DNA of 13,711 bases from Nitrospira sp. (GTDB taxonomy: Bacteria > Nitrospirota > Nitrospiria > Nitrospirales > Nitrospiraceae). This document shows, one piece after another, positions 1 through 7,083 of this stretch. The DNA is taken from contig JAKDNQ010000043.1 in assembly GCA_030456405.1 (NCBI GenBank), positions 1 through 13,711 of the forward strand, in the 5' to 3' direction. The notes beneath the pieces were generated by a model. It did no database searches, was not told the DNA's origin, and saw nothing but the letters and a program-made list of their open reading frames with translations. The translations under genes and the position numbers were made by a program. The stretch's first letter is position 1. The number at the start of each line of letters is the position of its first letter.

Positions 1-168
1 GGCCTTTTTGCGCATCCTGCGAGCTATTCTGACACCGACACGACACGTGAGTTGATCGCGGCGTATCACGCAACAATCGAATTTTTCCGCAGCCTGCTAA
101 TCCTGCCAGTTCGCCTTCTCCTCGAATCGCTTGAGTTATGCGTCGCGCCATATGACGAACGCGGTTGA
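1..168 (+). CDS. C-terminal fragment of a probable alpha/beta hydrolase (dienelactone hydrolase-like)
   Basis: An open frame runs from the first base to a TGA at 166-168, giving 55 residues with no start in the window, so this is the 3' end of a gene cut by the edge. The peptide begins GLFAHPASYSD and continues through RELIAAYHATIEFFRSLL. That resembles the last turn and helix of dienelactone-hydrolase-type alpha/beta hydrolases, where a catalytic His-Gly-Phe segment is followed by a helix ending in a 'FFRxxL' pattern. About 20 residues follow this helix, longer than usual. The nucleophile and acid lie outside the window, so the family call is an inference from one short stretch. No strong terminator follows; only a weak 6-bp pair (171-176 with 203-208) is visible. 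Confidence 0.4.
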   Translation, partial: GLFAHPASYSDTDTTRELIAAYHATIEFFRSLLILPVRLLLESLELCVAPYDERG

Positions 169-286
169 GCCAGCCGCAAGCCATGGTCGGATAACACAGA
201 AACGGCTGTCACGTTCACGTAGCGCATGCCCTCAGAGTTCCGGCAGCGCCCGCGCAGTTAACAATTTTTTAACGATCAATTGAGCC

Positions 287-299
287 CTGGGTGACCCAG
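287..299. promoter_or_regulatory. Perfect 13-bp palindrome upstream of the exosortase cluster (possible operator)
   Basis: CTGGGT-G-ACCCAG is a perfect 6-bp inverted repeat around one central base. It lies about 65 bases before the leader-like ORF and 124 bases before the exosortase start. Just upstream, 257-273 carries an AT-rich patch with GTTAA and TTAAC arms. Just downstream (312-327) is TGGC followed by TTAGC, a near match to a sigma54 -24/-12 element, but the GG-to-GC spacing is one base too long. PEP-CTERM loci are often linked to the PrsK/PrsR sensor/sigma54 activator pair, which would fit. No regulator gene is in the window, and the site's role is inferred only. Confidence 0.3.
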
Positions 300-363
300 T
301 CATAGCGGGGTTGGCTGTACACTTAGCGTCCCAAAGTTCGATCGTTTGGCGGAGGTGTTTTCC

Positions 364-426
364 ATGGCGACTGAACTCTCAGCGAGTTTGAGAAAATACT
401 CATGGTCAGGGAGAGGGAGAGCATGA
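364..426 (+). CDS. Possible 20-residue leader peptide coupled to the exosortase gene
   Basis: An ATG at 364 lies 8 bases after a perfect GGAGG (351-355), the best ribosome site in this upstream region. The frame runs 20 codons (starting MATELSASLRKY, ending SGRGRA) to a TGA at 424-426. This stop overlaps the exosortase ATG at 423 as ATGA, the classic arrangement for translational coupling. The peptide is basic with no hydrophobic run, so it is not a signal peptide, and I recognise no family. It may be a leader ORF whose translation sets exosortase expression. The alternative is a chance ORF after a good Shine-Dalgarno sequence. The exosortase has its own purine-rich site (GGGAGAGGGAGAG, 409-421), which weakens the need for coupling. 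Confidence 0.35.
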   Translation: MATELSASLRKYSWSGRGRA

Positions 427-2018
427 AGCCCACAGATGTTTCGTCCGAGAATCTCAACGAAGAATTTCGCGGATCGTCACCGCTGTCGTGGGGCCTCATT
501 GGGATCGGGGTCGTTGCGTTGCTGGGTCTCTTGTACAGGGATAGCCTCTCCTTTCTTTTTCAGGAATGGATGGAGAACGAGGATTATAGCCATGGCATCT
601 TCATCCCCTTCATTTCCCTGGCTCTGATTTGGTGGCGCCGCGAGCACATCCTGGCCGCTGGATTGGCGCCGACGTGGTGGGGGCTTCTCCCGGTGACACT
701 CGGGTCAGGACTCTTCTTCGTCGGGGAACTCGCCACGCTGTTTTTTCTGCAGCATCTCTCTTTCTGGGTTGTCTTTGTTGGTTTGGTCTTGTCGATCGCC
801 GGACTCTCGGCAACCTATCGAATGGCCTTCCCGCTGGGGTATCTGCTCCTAATGATTCCTCCCCCTGTCATGCTGCAGCAGGGCCTTTCGTCTTCGCTGC
901 AACTGATCTCGTCGGCGCTGGGCGTCGGGTGTTTACAGCTGGTCGGGATCACCGCATTCCGGGAAGGCAATGTCATCGATCTAGGGCCGATGCAACTACA
1001 AGTGGTCGAGGCCTGCAGCGGGCTGCGCTATCTCTTTCCGTTGCTGGCCTTGACCGTATTGTGCGCCTACCTGTTCCAGGACCGCATATGGCGGCGGGTG
1101 GTGCTGGTGGCTTCGGCGATCCCATTGGCAGTGCTGTTGAACGGACTCCGAATCGGCTTGATCGGTGTGCTGGTGGAGTACTTCGGGAATGGGGCTGCAG
1201 AAGGATTCATGCACGCGTTCGAGGGATGGTTCCTGTTTGTCCTGAGTCTGGCGCTGTTGGGTGTTGAATTGTGGCTGCTTGGGAAGATCGGTTCATCATC
1301 CAAGTCTGCCATGGCCAACCTCTTTGCGACGAGCCAGACTTCTACTGTTTCGTCTCCGGTTCCTTCTCTTCCGTCGGTCAGGGGGCCGGTCATGGTTTGT
1401 GCCGCGCTCCTCGTCGCGACCACGGTGATCTCGTTCCAGGTTGCCGGGCGTGAGGAAACACCTCCTCCGCGCCAGAGCTTTCTCGAGTTTCCCATGCATC
1501 TCGCTACATGGCATGGTGAGCCAATGGCGATGGAGCGACAGTATGTCGATGTGCTGCGCTTCGACGACTATTTGTTGGCGAATTATCAGGGAGCCGGAGG
1601 ACCGATCAATGTCTATGCGGCCTACTATCGCTCGCAACGATCAGGGCAGGCGACGCATTCCCCCAAGACCTGTATTCCAGGAGGCGGCTGGGAAATCACG
1701 TCGCTCGATGAAGTGATCGTGCCGTCCGGTCTGGGGACCGAGAGCGGGTTTCGGGCGAACCGCGTGGTCATCCAGAAGGGCGAGCAGAAGCAAGTAGTGT
1801 TGTACTGGTTTAAACAGCGGAACCGGCTGGTGACGAGTGAATATCTCGTCAAGATTTTTTTGCTGTGGGATTCCCTGACCATTGGGCGTTCGGACGGCGC
1901 GTTGATTCGATTAGTGGCTGCTGTGCAGCCCGGTGAAACGGAAGGGACGGCGGATCAGCGTGTCATGCAAATGGCAGCGGTCGTCCATCCATTACTGCCG
2001 GCGTATGTGCCCGATTGA
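423..2018 (+). CDS. xrt: Exosortase with fused C-terminal EpsI domain (XrtA/XrtD type)
   Basis: This is a 531-residue integral membrane cysteine protease/transpeptidase-like enzyme expected to cut C-terminal sorting signals (PEP-CTERM class) at the inner membrane. Residues ~20-295 form the multi-helix exosortase core. Cys198 lies in EACSGLR, Arg243 in NGLRIG and His264 in FMHAFEG; these match the conserved Cys/Arg/His set of the family. After a Ser/Pro-rich linker (~295-320) and one more membrane segment comes an EpsI domain (~350-531) with the motif PKTCIPGGGW around Cys417. I chose ATG 423, just after a purine-rich ribosome site, over the in-frame ATG at 402, which adds seven residues and has no such site. 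The EpsI fusion occurs in several exosortase subfamilies, including the VPLPA-CTERM type (XrtD), so the exact subtype is unsettled. No sorting-signal substrate is encoded in the window. Confidence 0.93.
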   Translation: MKPTDVSSENLNEEFRGSSPLSWGLIGIGVVALLGLLYRDSLSFLFQEWMENEDYSHGIFIPFISLALIWWRREHILAAGLAPTWWGLLPVTLGSGLFFVGELATLFFLQHLSFWVVFVGLVLSIAGLSATYRMAFPLGYLLLMIPPPVMLQQGLSSSLQLISSALGVGCLQLVGITAFREGNVIDLGPMQLQVVEACSGLRYLFPLLALTVLCAYLFQDRIWRRVVLVASAIPLAVLLNGLRIGLIGVLVEYFGNGAAEGFMHAFEGWFLFVLSLALLGVELWLLGKIGSSSKSAMANLFATSQTSTVSSPVPSLPSVRGPVMVCAALLVATTVISFQVAGREETPPPRQSFLEFPMHLATWHGEPMAMERQYVDVLRFDDYLLANYQGAGGPINVYAAYYRSQRSGQATHSPKTCIPGGGWEITSLDEVIVPSGLGTESGFRANRVVIQKGEQKQVVLYWFKQRNRLVTSEYLVKIFLLWDSLTIGRSDGALIRLVAAVQPGETEGTADQRVMQMAAVVHPLLPAYVPD

Positions 2019-2039
2019 TCCTGACCCTGTGAGTCTCTG

Positions 2040-3665
2040 ATGGCGACCGCGTTGTTCTTCAGTTTCATCGGTTCGTTGTTGATCTGCATGGCGCTGATCC
2101 CGGCGTTGACTGCCTCGGCGTGGAAGCTTCAGTTTGTCGACGTTCCCCGAGATCGCCGGATGCATGTGGCGCCGGTCGCCAAAGTCGGTGGGATCGCGTT
2201 CGCCGTCGGCACGATTGCTGCGGTGCTTCTCTGGGCGCCCAAAGATCAAATTGTCCTGGCGAGTCTGCTCGGAGGGGCCGTGATTCTCATATTCGGCATC
2301 TGGGACGATTGTGTGGAACTCGGACCTCGGATCAAATTCGCCGGTCAGATCTTGGCGGCGGCGATTGTCATCGCGTTTGCCGGCGTCAGGGTCACGTCGA
2401 TTCCATTCTTCGACGAGCAGGCCTTTCCGGTGTGGGTGGCGGCGCTGATCACGGCGATCCTTATCGTCGGAATGACGAATGCCGTCAATCTGGCCGATGG
2501 GCTCGATGGCCTGGCCGGCGGACTCTCGCTGCTCAGTTTCGCCGGTATCGCCTATTTGTCCTATCAGGCCGGCGATCAGATGCTGATGTTGCTGATGGTG
2601 TCTGTGCTTGGAAGCCTCTTGGGATTTCTTCGATTCAACACCTATCCGGCTCGCGTGTTCATGGGCGATGCAGGCAGTCAATTTCTTGGTCACTATCTTG
2701 CCGTGGCGGCTCTTCTTCTCGTCGATCCCGCGCGCTCGCCCTACAGTCCGTTGATTGTCTTGTTCCTGTGGGGGATTCCGCTCCTCGACACGTTGGGTGT
2801 GATGGGCCAACGGCTCCTGGAAAGACGCTCACCCTTCGTCGGCGATCGCAACCATATTCATCACAAACTCTTGGCCATGGGGCTGACGCACCGCCAGGCC
2901 GTGACGAGCATTTATATGACACAAGGCTTGTCGATCGGCTGCGCCTATCTGCTTTGCTGGCAGACCGACGTCGTAGTTCTGCTCGCCTATCTATTGTTCG
3001 CCGGCGCCGTACTGTCTCTGTTTGTCTTCGCCCCGCGCTCGAAATCGACGATGCCCATCGCCACAATCCTTCCACCGGCGACCATCGCAAGGACGTCAGC
3101 GACGCCATCGCAGTATGGGTGGCCGCTCCAAGCCTTGAAGTGGATAGTGCCCCTCTACCTCCTGGTCTGTGTCGCGATTCCCCGAGAGATTCCACGCGAC
3201 GCGGGATTGATCGCGGCGGGCCTCTTGGCAGCCGTGTTGGTGGGGCTGTTCATTGCGAAAGGAGCGCCCCTGGCCATTCGAATCGGCCTGTATATCGGCA
3301 GCACCTTCATTATGTATTACAGCGAAATGGTCCCTCGAACCTCGATGGATGGCCTGTTGACGCCCCTCAATGCCGGATTTGCGCTTCTCGCGTTGCTGGT
3401 CGTTCTGACGATCCGTTTGACGGGAGACGACCGGTTCCAAACGACCCCACTGGACTATTTGATTGTGCTCCTTGCCCTCATGCTGCCGTTTCTGCCTGAT
3501 TTGATGGTCGGCGAGGTCTACGTGAGTGTGTTGACGGCTAAGCTGATTGTGTTATTTCTCGCGTTCGAATTGCTCATGCCGGTATCCCGCGCGGAAGTCG
3601 CACGGCTCGGATGGTTGACGGCCTGGATGTTGACTGGGTTGGTTGTGCGCGCGTGGTGGCTATGA
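2040..3665 (+). CDS. MraY/WecA-family polyprenyl-phosphate sugar-1-phosphate transferase with extra C-terminal membrane domain
   Basis: This enzyme likely moves a sugar-1-phosphate (often GlcNAc-1-P in this family) from a UDP-sugar to undecaprenyl phosphate, starting repeat-unit synthesis at the inner membrane. Family motifs appear in order: RRMHVAPVAKVGG near the N-terminus, the Asp pair in WDDC (Asp89-Asp90), NLADGLDGLAGG (Asp153, Asp156), MGDAGSQFLG (Asp210) and the HIHH box (272-275) after DRN. The usual family length is about 320-360 residues. This protein has 541 because residues ~345-541 add a second hydrophobic region of several predicted membrane helices that I cannot assign. The start lies 21 bases after the exosortase stop, which suggests one operon; its ribosome site is weak. 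The sugar specificity cannot be read from the sequence. Confidence 0.9.
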   Translation: MATALFFSFIGSLLICMALIPALTASAWKLQFVDVPRDRRMHVAPVAKVGGIAFAVGTIAAVLLWAPKDQIVLASLLGGAVILIFGIWDDCVELGPRIKFAGQILAAAIVIAFAGVRVTSIPFFDEQAFPVWVAALITAILIVGMTNAVNLADGLDGLAGGLSLLSFAGIAYLSYQAGDQMLMLLMVSVLGSLLGFLRFNTYPARVFMGDAGSQFLGHYLAVAALLLVDPARSPYSPLIVLFLWGIPLLDTLGVMGQRLLERRSPFVGDRNHIHHKLLAMGLTHRQAVTSIYMTQGLSIGCAYLLCWQTDVVVLLAYLLFAGAVLSLFVFAPRSKSTMPIATILPPATIARTSATPSQYGWPLQALKWIVPLYLLVCVAIPREIPRDAGLIAAGLLAAVLVGLFIAKGAPLAIRIGLYIGSTFIMYYSEMVPRTSMDGLLTPLNAGFALLALLVVLTIRLTGDDRFQTTPLDYLIVLLALMLPFLPDLMVGEVYVSVLTAKLIVLFLAFELLMPVSRAEVARLGWLTAWMLTGLVVRAWWL

Positions 3666-3693
3666 TGGCCGAACAAACAAGGAGAGAAGAGTT

Positions 3694-6081
3694 ATGAAAC
3701 AGAGGATAATCGCAGCGATGGCCGGGATTCTCGTGATCGGCTTGGTCGGATGCGGAGGGCCGGAAGAGCGCAAGGCGGAGTATCGGCTACGCGCGCAGGA
3801 ATATTTCGAACAGGGGAACTATTCGAAAGCGCGGGTAGCTCTGCGTAACGTCCTCAAGATCGATCCGAAAGATGCAGAAGCGTATTTTCTCTATGCGCAA
3901 GTGGAAGAGAAAGAGAAGAACTGGCGTAACGCAGCGGCTGGATATCAACAAGTGGTGGAACTCATTCCCGAACACGATCGCGCATTGATCAAGCTCGGGA
4001 AGTACTACCTTGAGGCTCGCGCGATCGATATGGTCGGGCAGGTGGCCGATCGAGTGTTGGCAAAAAACCCCAAGCATGTCGGCGCTCAGGCGCTCAAAAT
4101 CGCGGGCACAGCGATATCGGGGCAGATCGAAGAAGCGACTGTTAAAGCCGAACAATTGATCGCTGAAGCGCCCACCGAGGTCGATGCGGTCTTGTTGATG
4201 GCGTCCCTCTATACGGCGCGACAACATGGAGCGCAAGCCTTGCAGGTACTGCAACGGGGGTTGGACGCCCATCCCAACAATCTCGAACTGCTCGACGCGC
4301 AGGCGATCACTCTCGTGAAGCACGGACAGCCCGCCGAAGCGGAAGCCATCCTCCGGCGGATCGTATCGCTCGAGCCGAAGATCATGGACCACCGGCTTCG
4401 GCTGGTCGCCATCTTCGATCAGCAGAAACAATACGAGAAAGCGGAGACGATCCTGCGCGAGGCTATTCAGATCGATCCGGACAATGAGGAACGCCGCCTG
4501 GCTATGGCGGAATACATTGCAAAGCGACGCGGAATCGCTGAAGCTGAGACCTCGCTCCAGCAGGCACGGAAAGATCTCCCGCATTCGGCGAAGATTCAAT
4601 TTGCGTTGGGAACCTTGTACGAAAGGACGAAGCGGGCCGAACAGGCGCGGACGACCTACGAATCTGTCCGAAGCGATTTCAAAGGCAAGCCTGCAGGTTT
4701 GGAAGCGCAGGTCAAGCTGGCGTCTCTCGACTGGGCAGCGGGCAAACAAGAGGCGGTCGCACAGCAAATTCAGGACATCCTGAAGGAGAATCCTCGTTCT
4801 GCAGATGCGTTGCTCCTGCGAGGAAAGATTGCGCTGCAGCGCCGTAACGGGAAGGACGCGACGCTGGATTTCCGGTCCGTCCTCAAAGATCAGCCGGAAT
4901 CGGCCGAGGTTCAACTCCTGCTCGGACGCGCCTATTTGATGACCGGTGAAACCGCACTGGCCCGGGAAAGTCTCGAAAAAGCCGCGGGGCTCAAGCCGCT
5001 ATTAGTGGACGCGCAGCTTCTTCTCGCGAGTCTGGACGCCACAGGGGGAAAACTAAAAGAGGCGCGGCAGAGGCTCGATGCCCTCATCGCGCGCGACCCC
5101 GGCAATCTGACATTGTTGGGGATGTTGTTCCAGCTCCAGGTGCAGGAGAAGGAATGGGAGGGGACACAGTCAACGTTGGCACGGCTGCGTACGGCAGGAG
5201 CAGATCGTATGAAGACGGACCTGGTGGAGGGACACCTGGCCGTCGCGCAACAGCAATGGGATAAGGCGGACGCCGCATACCGCAAGGCGATCGCCCAACA
5301 ACCGCAGGCGTCGGAGCCGCTTTTGGCGCTGATTCAGCTCGGGGTGCGGCGAGGCCAGATACAACAGACCCTGGCGACACTTGAAGCGTTGGTGGCGAAG
5401 CAGCCGCCCCATCCCTATGCAGCAGGACTTCTCGGAGAACTGCTCTTGATGAAGGGCAATGCCGACGAAGCCATCCCGCAATTTGAGCTCGCGACAAGAC
5501 TCAACCCAAAGTGGACGACTCCCTGGATGCAGCTTGCTCGATACTCCTATGCGAAACAACAAGTGGACGCAGGCGATACCGTACTGAAGAAGGCGTTGGA
5601 ATCGAGTCCGGATAGTGAACAGCTTCGGGTCATGCTGGCGACCAGTCTCGAAGCGCGAAATCAAGTCGATGAGGCGATCGCCCAGTACGAAACGGTCCTC
5701 AAGCACCATCCGAAGTCTCTGCTTGCGGCAAACAATTTGGCCTCCACGCTGATCGATCGGAAGGGAGACCCCGACAGTCTGCAGCGTGCCCTGATGTTGA
5801 GTCGAGATTTCGAATCGCAGGCGCCCAATCCCTATCTCCTCGATACGCTCGGCTGGGCCCATCTGAAGCTCGGGCATCATCAGGACGCGTTACGGCTGGT
5901 GAAGCAGGCGATAGCCAAGGCGCAGGACCATCCGGTGTTGAACTATCATCTGGGCGTCATTTATGTCCAATCGGGAGAGAAGAAAGAAGCGCGGTCCCAC
6001 TTGAGTCAGGCGCTGCAAGCCAAACAGACCTTTTCCTGGACCGAGGAGGCGAAGGCGATGCTCGCAAGGCTCGATGGATAG
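3694..6081 (+). CDS. prsT: PEP-CTERM system TPR-repeat lipoprotein, PrsT-like
   Basis: This 795-residue exported lipoprotein starts with a signal peptide and a lipobox, LVGC with Cys20 as the lipid-bearing residue. The rest is almost entirely tetratricopeptide repeats; a clear one is NYSKARVALRNVLKIDPKDA, and the pattern continues to the end (e.g. LLDTLGWAHLKLGHHQDA). Proteins of this design (PrsT) are a regular component of exosortase/exopolysaccharide loci and are thought to be assembly scaffolds; the exact partner is unknown. ATG 3694 is chosen because it follows AAGGAGAGAAG at the right distance and gives a proper lipoprotein signal. An in-frame upstream start would bury that signal behind 17 polar residues inside the preceding gene. 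It follows the transferase by 28 bases. Confidence 0.9.
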   Translation: MKQRIIAAMAGILVIGLVGCGGPEERKAEYRLRAQEYFEQGNYSKARVALRNVLKIDPKDAEAYFLYAQVEEKEKNWRNAAAGYQQVVELIPEHDRALIKLGKYYLEARAIDMVGQVADRVLAKNPKHVGAQALKIAGTAISGQIEEATVKAEQLIAEAPTEVDAVLLMASLYTARQHGAQALQVLQRGLDAHPNNLELLDAQAITLVKHGQPAEAEAILRRIVSLEPKIMDHRLRLVAIFDQQKQYEKAETILREAIQIDPDNEERRLAMAEYIAKRRGIAEAETSLQQARKDLPHSAKIQFALGTLYERTKRAEQARTTYESVRSDFKGKPAGLEAQVKLASLDWAAGKQEAVAQQIQDILKENPRSADALLLRGKIALQRRNGKDATLDFRSVLKDQPESAEVQLLLGRAYLMTGETALARESLEKAAGLKPLLVDAQLLLASLDATGGKLKEARQRLDALIARDPGNLTLLGMLFQLQVQEKEWEGTQSTLARLRTAGADRMKTDLVEGHLAVAQQQWDKADAAYRKAIAQQPQASEPLLALIQLGVRRGQIQQTLATLEALVAKQPPHPYAAGLLGELLLMKGNADEAIPQFELATRLNPKWTTPWMQLARYSYAKQQVDAGDTVLKKALESSPDSEQLRVMLATSLEARNQVDEAIAQYETVLKHHPKSLLAANNLASTLIDRKGDPDSLQRALMLSRDFESQAPNPYLLDTLGWAHLKLGHHQDALRLVKQAIAKAQDHPVLNYHLGVIYVQSGEKKEARSHLSQALQAKQTFSWTEEAKAMLARLDG

Positions 6082-6109
6082 GATGGCGATGAAGGAGAGG
6101 CTGCTCTCC

Positions 6110-6694
6110 ATGCGCTGGGTTCTGGGAATCGTCGCACTTTTCTATTTGGCGGGGTGCAGTGTCTTTGAGCCGCCCAGTCGGCCGGCCATAATGAGCGAGG
6201 CAAATGCCGGCGCCGATTATCTGCTGGGAGCGGAGGATGTGCTCATCATTTCCGTCTGGAGGGATGAACATCTGACCAGAGAAGTGGTCGTCAGGCCGGA
6301 CGGGTTTGTGTCGTTTCCGTTGGTCGGCGATGTGCAGGCGGCTGGTCGAACAGTCGAAAAGGTTCGAACCGATGTTGTCAATCGGCTGACGAAGTTTATC
6401 CCGAATCCTCAAGTATCCGTCACGGTGACCAAAGTCTTGAGCTACCGCATCTATGTGCTGGGGCGCGTCAATAAGCCGGGGGAGTATATGGTCGGGCATA
6501 CGGCGGATGTGTTGCAGGCACTCAGTTTGGCTGGAGGATTGACGCCGTTTGCGGCAGAAAACGATATCAGGATTATGCGGCGGGTCAATGGGGAACAACA
6601 AGTATTCCCCTTCCGGTACGGAGAGGCGAAGAAGGGAAGGGATCTGGAGCATAACATTCTGCTTCAGCGTGGCGATGTGGTCATGGTTCCCTAG
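6110..6694 (+). CDS. Wza-type polysaccharide export lipoprotein (exosortase-locus type)
   Basis: This 194-residue outer-membrane lipoprotein likely forms the exit channel for the exopolysaccharide. The signal peptide MRWVLGIVALFYLAGC has lipobox LAGC with Cys16. It is followed by a poly-export domain (YLLGAEDVLIISVW to NPQVSVTV) and one SLBB-like domain (YVLGRVNKPGEY, LQALSLAGGL, then GDVVMVP at the end). With one SLBB it is shorter than E. coli Wza (about 380 residues) and matches the short export proteins found in PEP-CTERM loci. ATG 6110 follows AAGGAGAGG (6092-6100) by nine bases. In-frame ATGs at 6074, 6083 and 6089 would add 7-12 residues and remain possible; the first would overlap the prsT stop. 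It is the last gene before the break in the operon. Confidence 0.9.
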   Translation: MRWVLGIVALFYLAGCSVFEPPSRPAIMSEANAGADYLLGAEDVLIISVWRDEHLTREVVVRPDGFVSFPLVGDVQAAGRTVEKVRTDVVNRLTKFIPNPQVSVTVTKVLSYRIYVLGRVNKPGEYMVGHTADVLQALSLAGGLTPFAAENDIRIMRRVNGEQQVFPFRYGEAKKGRDLEHNILLQRGDVVMVP

Positions 6695-6702
6695 ACTAGG
6701 GA

Positions 6703-6797
6703 CGTTACACGTGAAACGTTATTCGTGAAACGTGTGAATGAGAAACTCGTCCGAGCCCTTAAGTTCTCTTGGAACGTTTAACGGTTCACGTGTAACG
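6703..6797. repeat. Inverted repeat of tandem 14-bp units (REP/BIME-like intergenic element)
   Basis: The left arm at 6703-6721 and the right arm at 6779-6797 are inverted copies, 18 of 19 bases matching, around a core GTTACACGTGAA, with 57 bases between them. Each arm also shows a 14-base period. On the left, CGTTACACGTGAAA is followed directly by CGTTATTCGTGAAA (12 of 14 identical), then a third, more degenerate copy. On the right, TAACGGTT recurs 14 bases apart (6779-6786 and 6793-6800). There is no T-run after the right arm, so it is a poor intrinsic terminator. It sits right after the export gene stop and before the disrupted ORF. I infer a dispersed intergenic repeat, but copy number elsewhere cannot be seen. 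Confidence 0.75.
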
Positions 6798-6849
6798 GTT
6801 AACGAAACCGGGAGCTGGGAGCGTTCCATCGCGACTGATCGGATTGACG

Positions 6850-7083
6850 ATGTGGCGATGGCGCGTCATGGCAGCGGGAATGGGGATCGCCCTTCTCGCG
6901 TGGGGTCTTCCCTCTGACGGTCAGGCAGCAGAATGGTCGGACGAACCGTCTCTTGGGGTGAATGGTGACGTACTGTCCCCCGAAATGTACGGTGGGGCGC
7001 TGAGGAGAGGTAGCTATGCTTCATTCGGCCAAATCCGGAAGTTTCGAGCACAGGACCGAGACCATGGGTTCATTGTTACGTGA
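6850..7083 (+). pseudogene. Short signal-peptide ORF, probable stump of an exosortase-locus outer-membrane beta-barrel gene
   Basis: ATG 6850 opens a 77-residue frame. Residues 1-29 look like a Sec signal peptide (Arg-rich start, hydrophobic core, end GQAA before EW). The next stretch, AEWSDEPSLGVNGDV, resembles the mature N-terminus of large outer-membrane beta-barrel proteins that accompany exosortase polysaccharide genes, but here it loses any strand-like pattern after ~15 residues. The C-terminal third (~22 residues) overlaps the next gene in another frame and is basic and unstructured. There is no good ribosome site. I read this as the 5' remnant of a deleted gene fused by chance to downstream sequence. 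The alternative is a genuine small secreted protein. The resemblance is from memory, not alignment. Confidence 0.4.

Noticed and set aside
312..327. sigma54 -24/-12 promoter
   Set aside because: TGGC and TTAGC are present but the GG-to-GC spacing is one base too long, which sigma54 rarely tolerates.
1992..2810. 272-codon minus-strand open frame
   Set aside because: It lies opposite the catalytic core of the sugar-1-phosphate transferase; the composition is charged and repetitive (His, Arg, Asp, Gln), typical of antisense shadow.
3787..4914. 375-codon minus-strand open frame
   Set aside because: It is antisense to clear TPR repeats of the PrsT-like gene, and the translation lacks domain patterns.
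6703..6797. CRISPR array
   Set aside because: The units are 14 bases, directly joined without spacers, and arranged as inverted arms.
6850..7083. Normal intact small gene in the exopolysaccharide operon
   Set aside because: It has no good ribosome site, its last third overlaps the next gene in another frame, and the barrel-like start is not continued.
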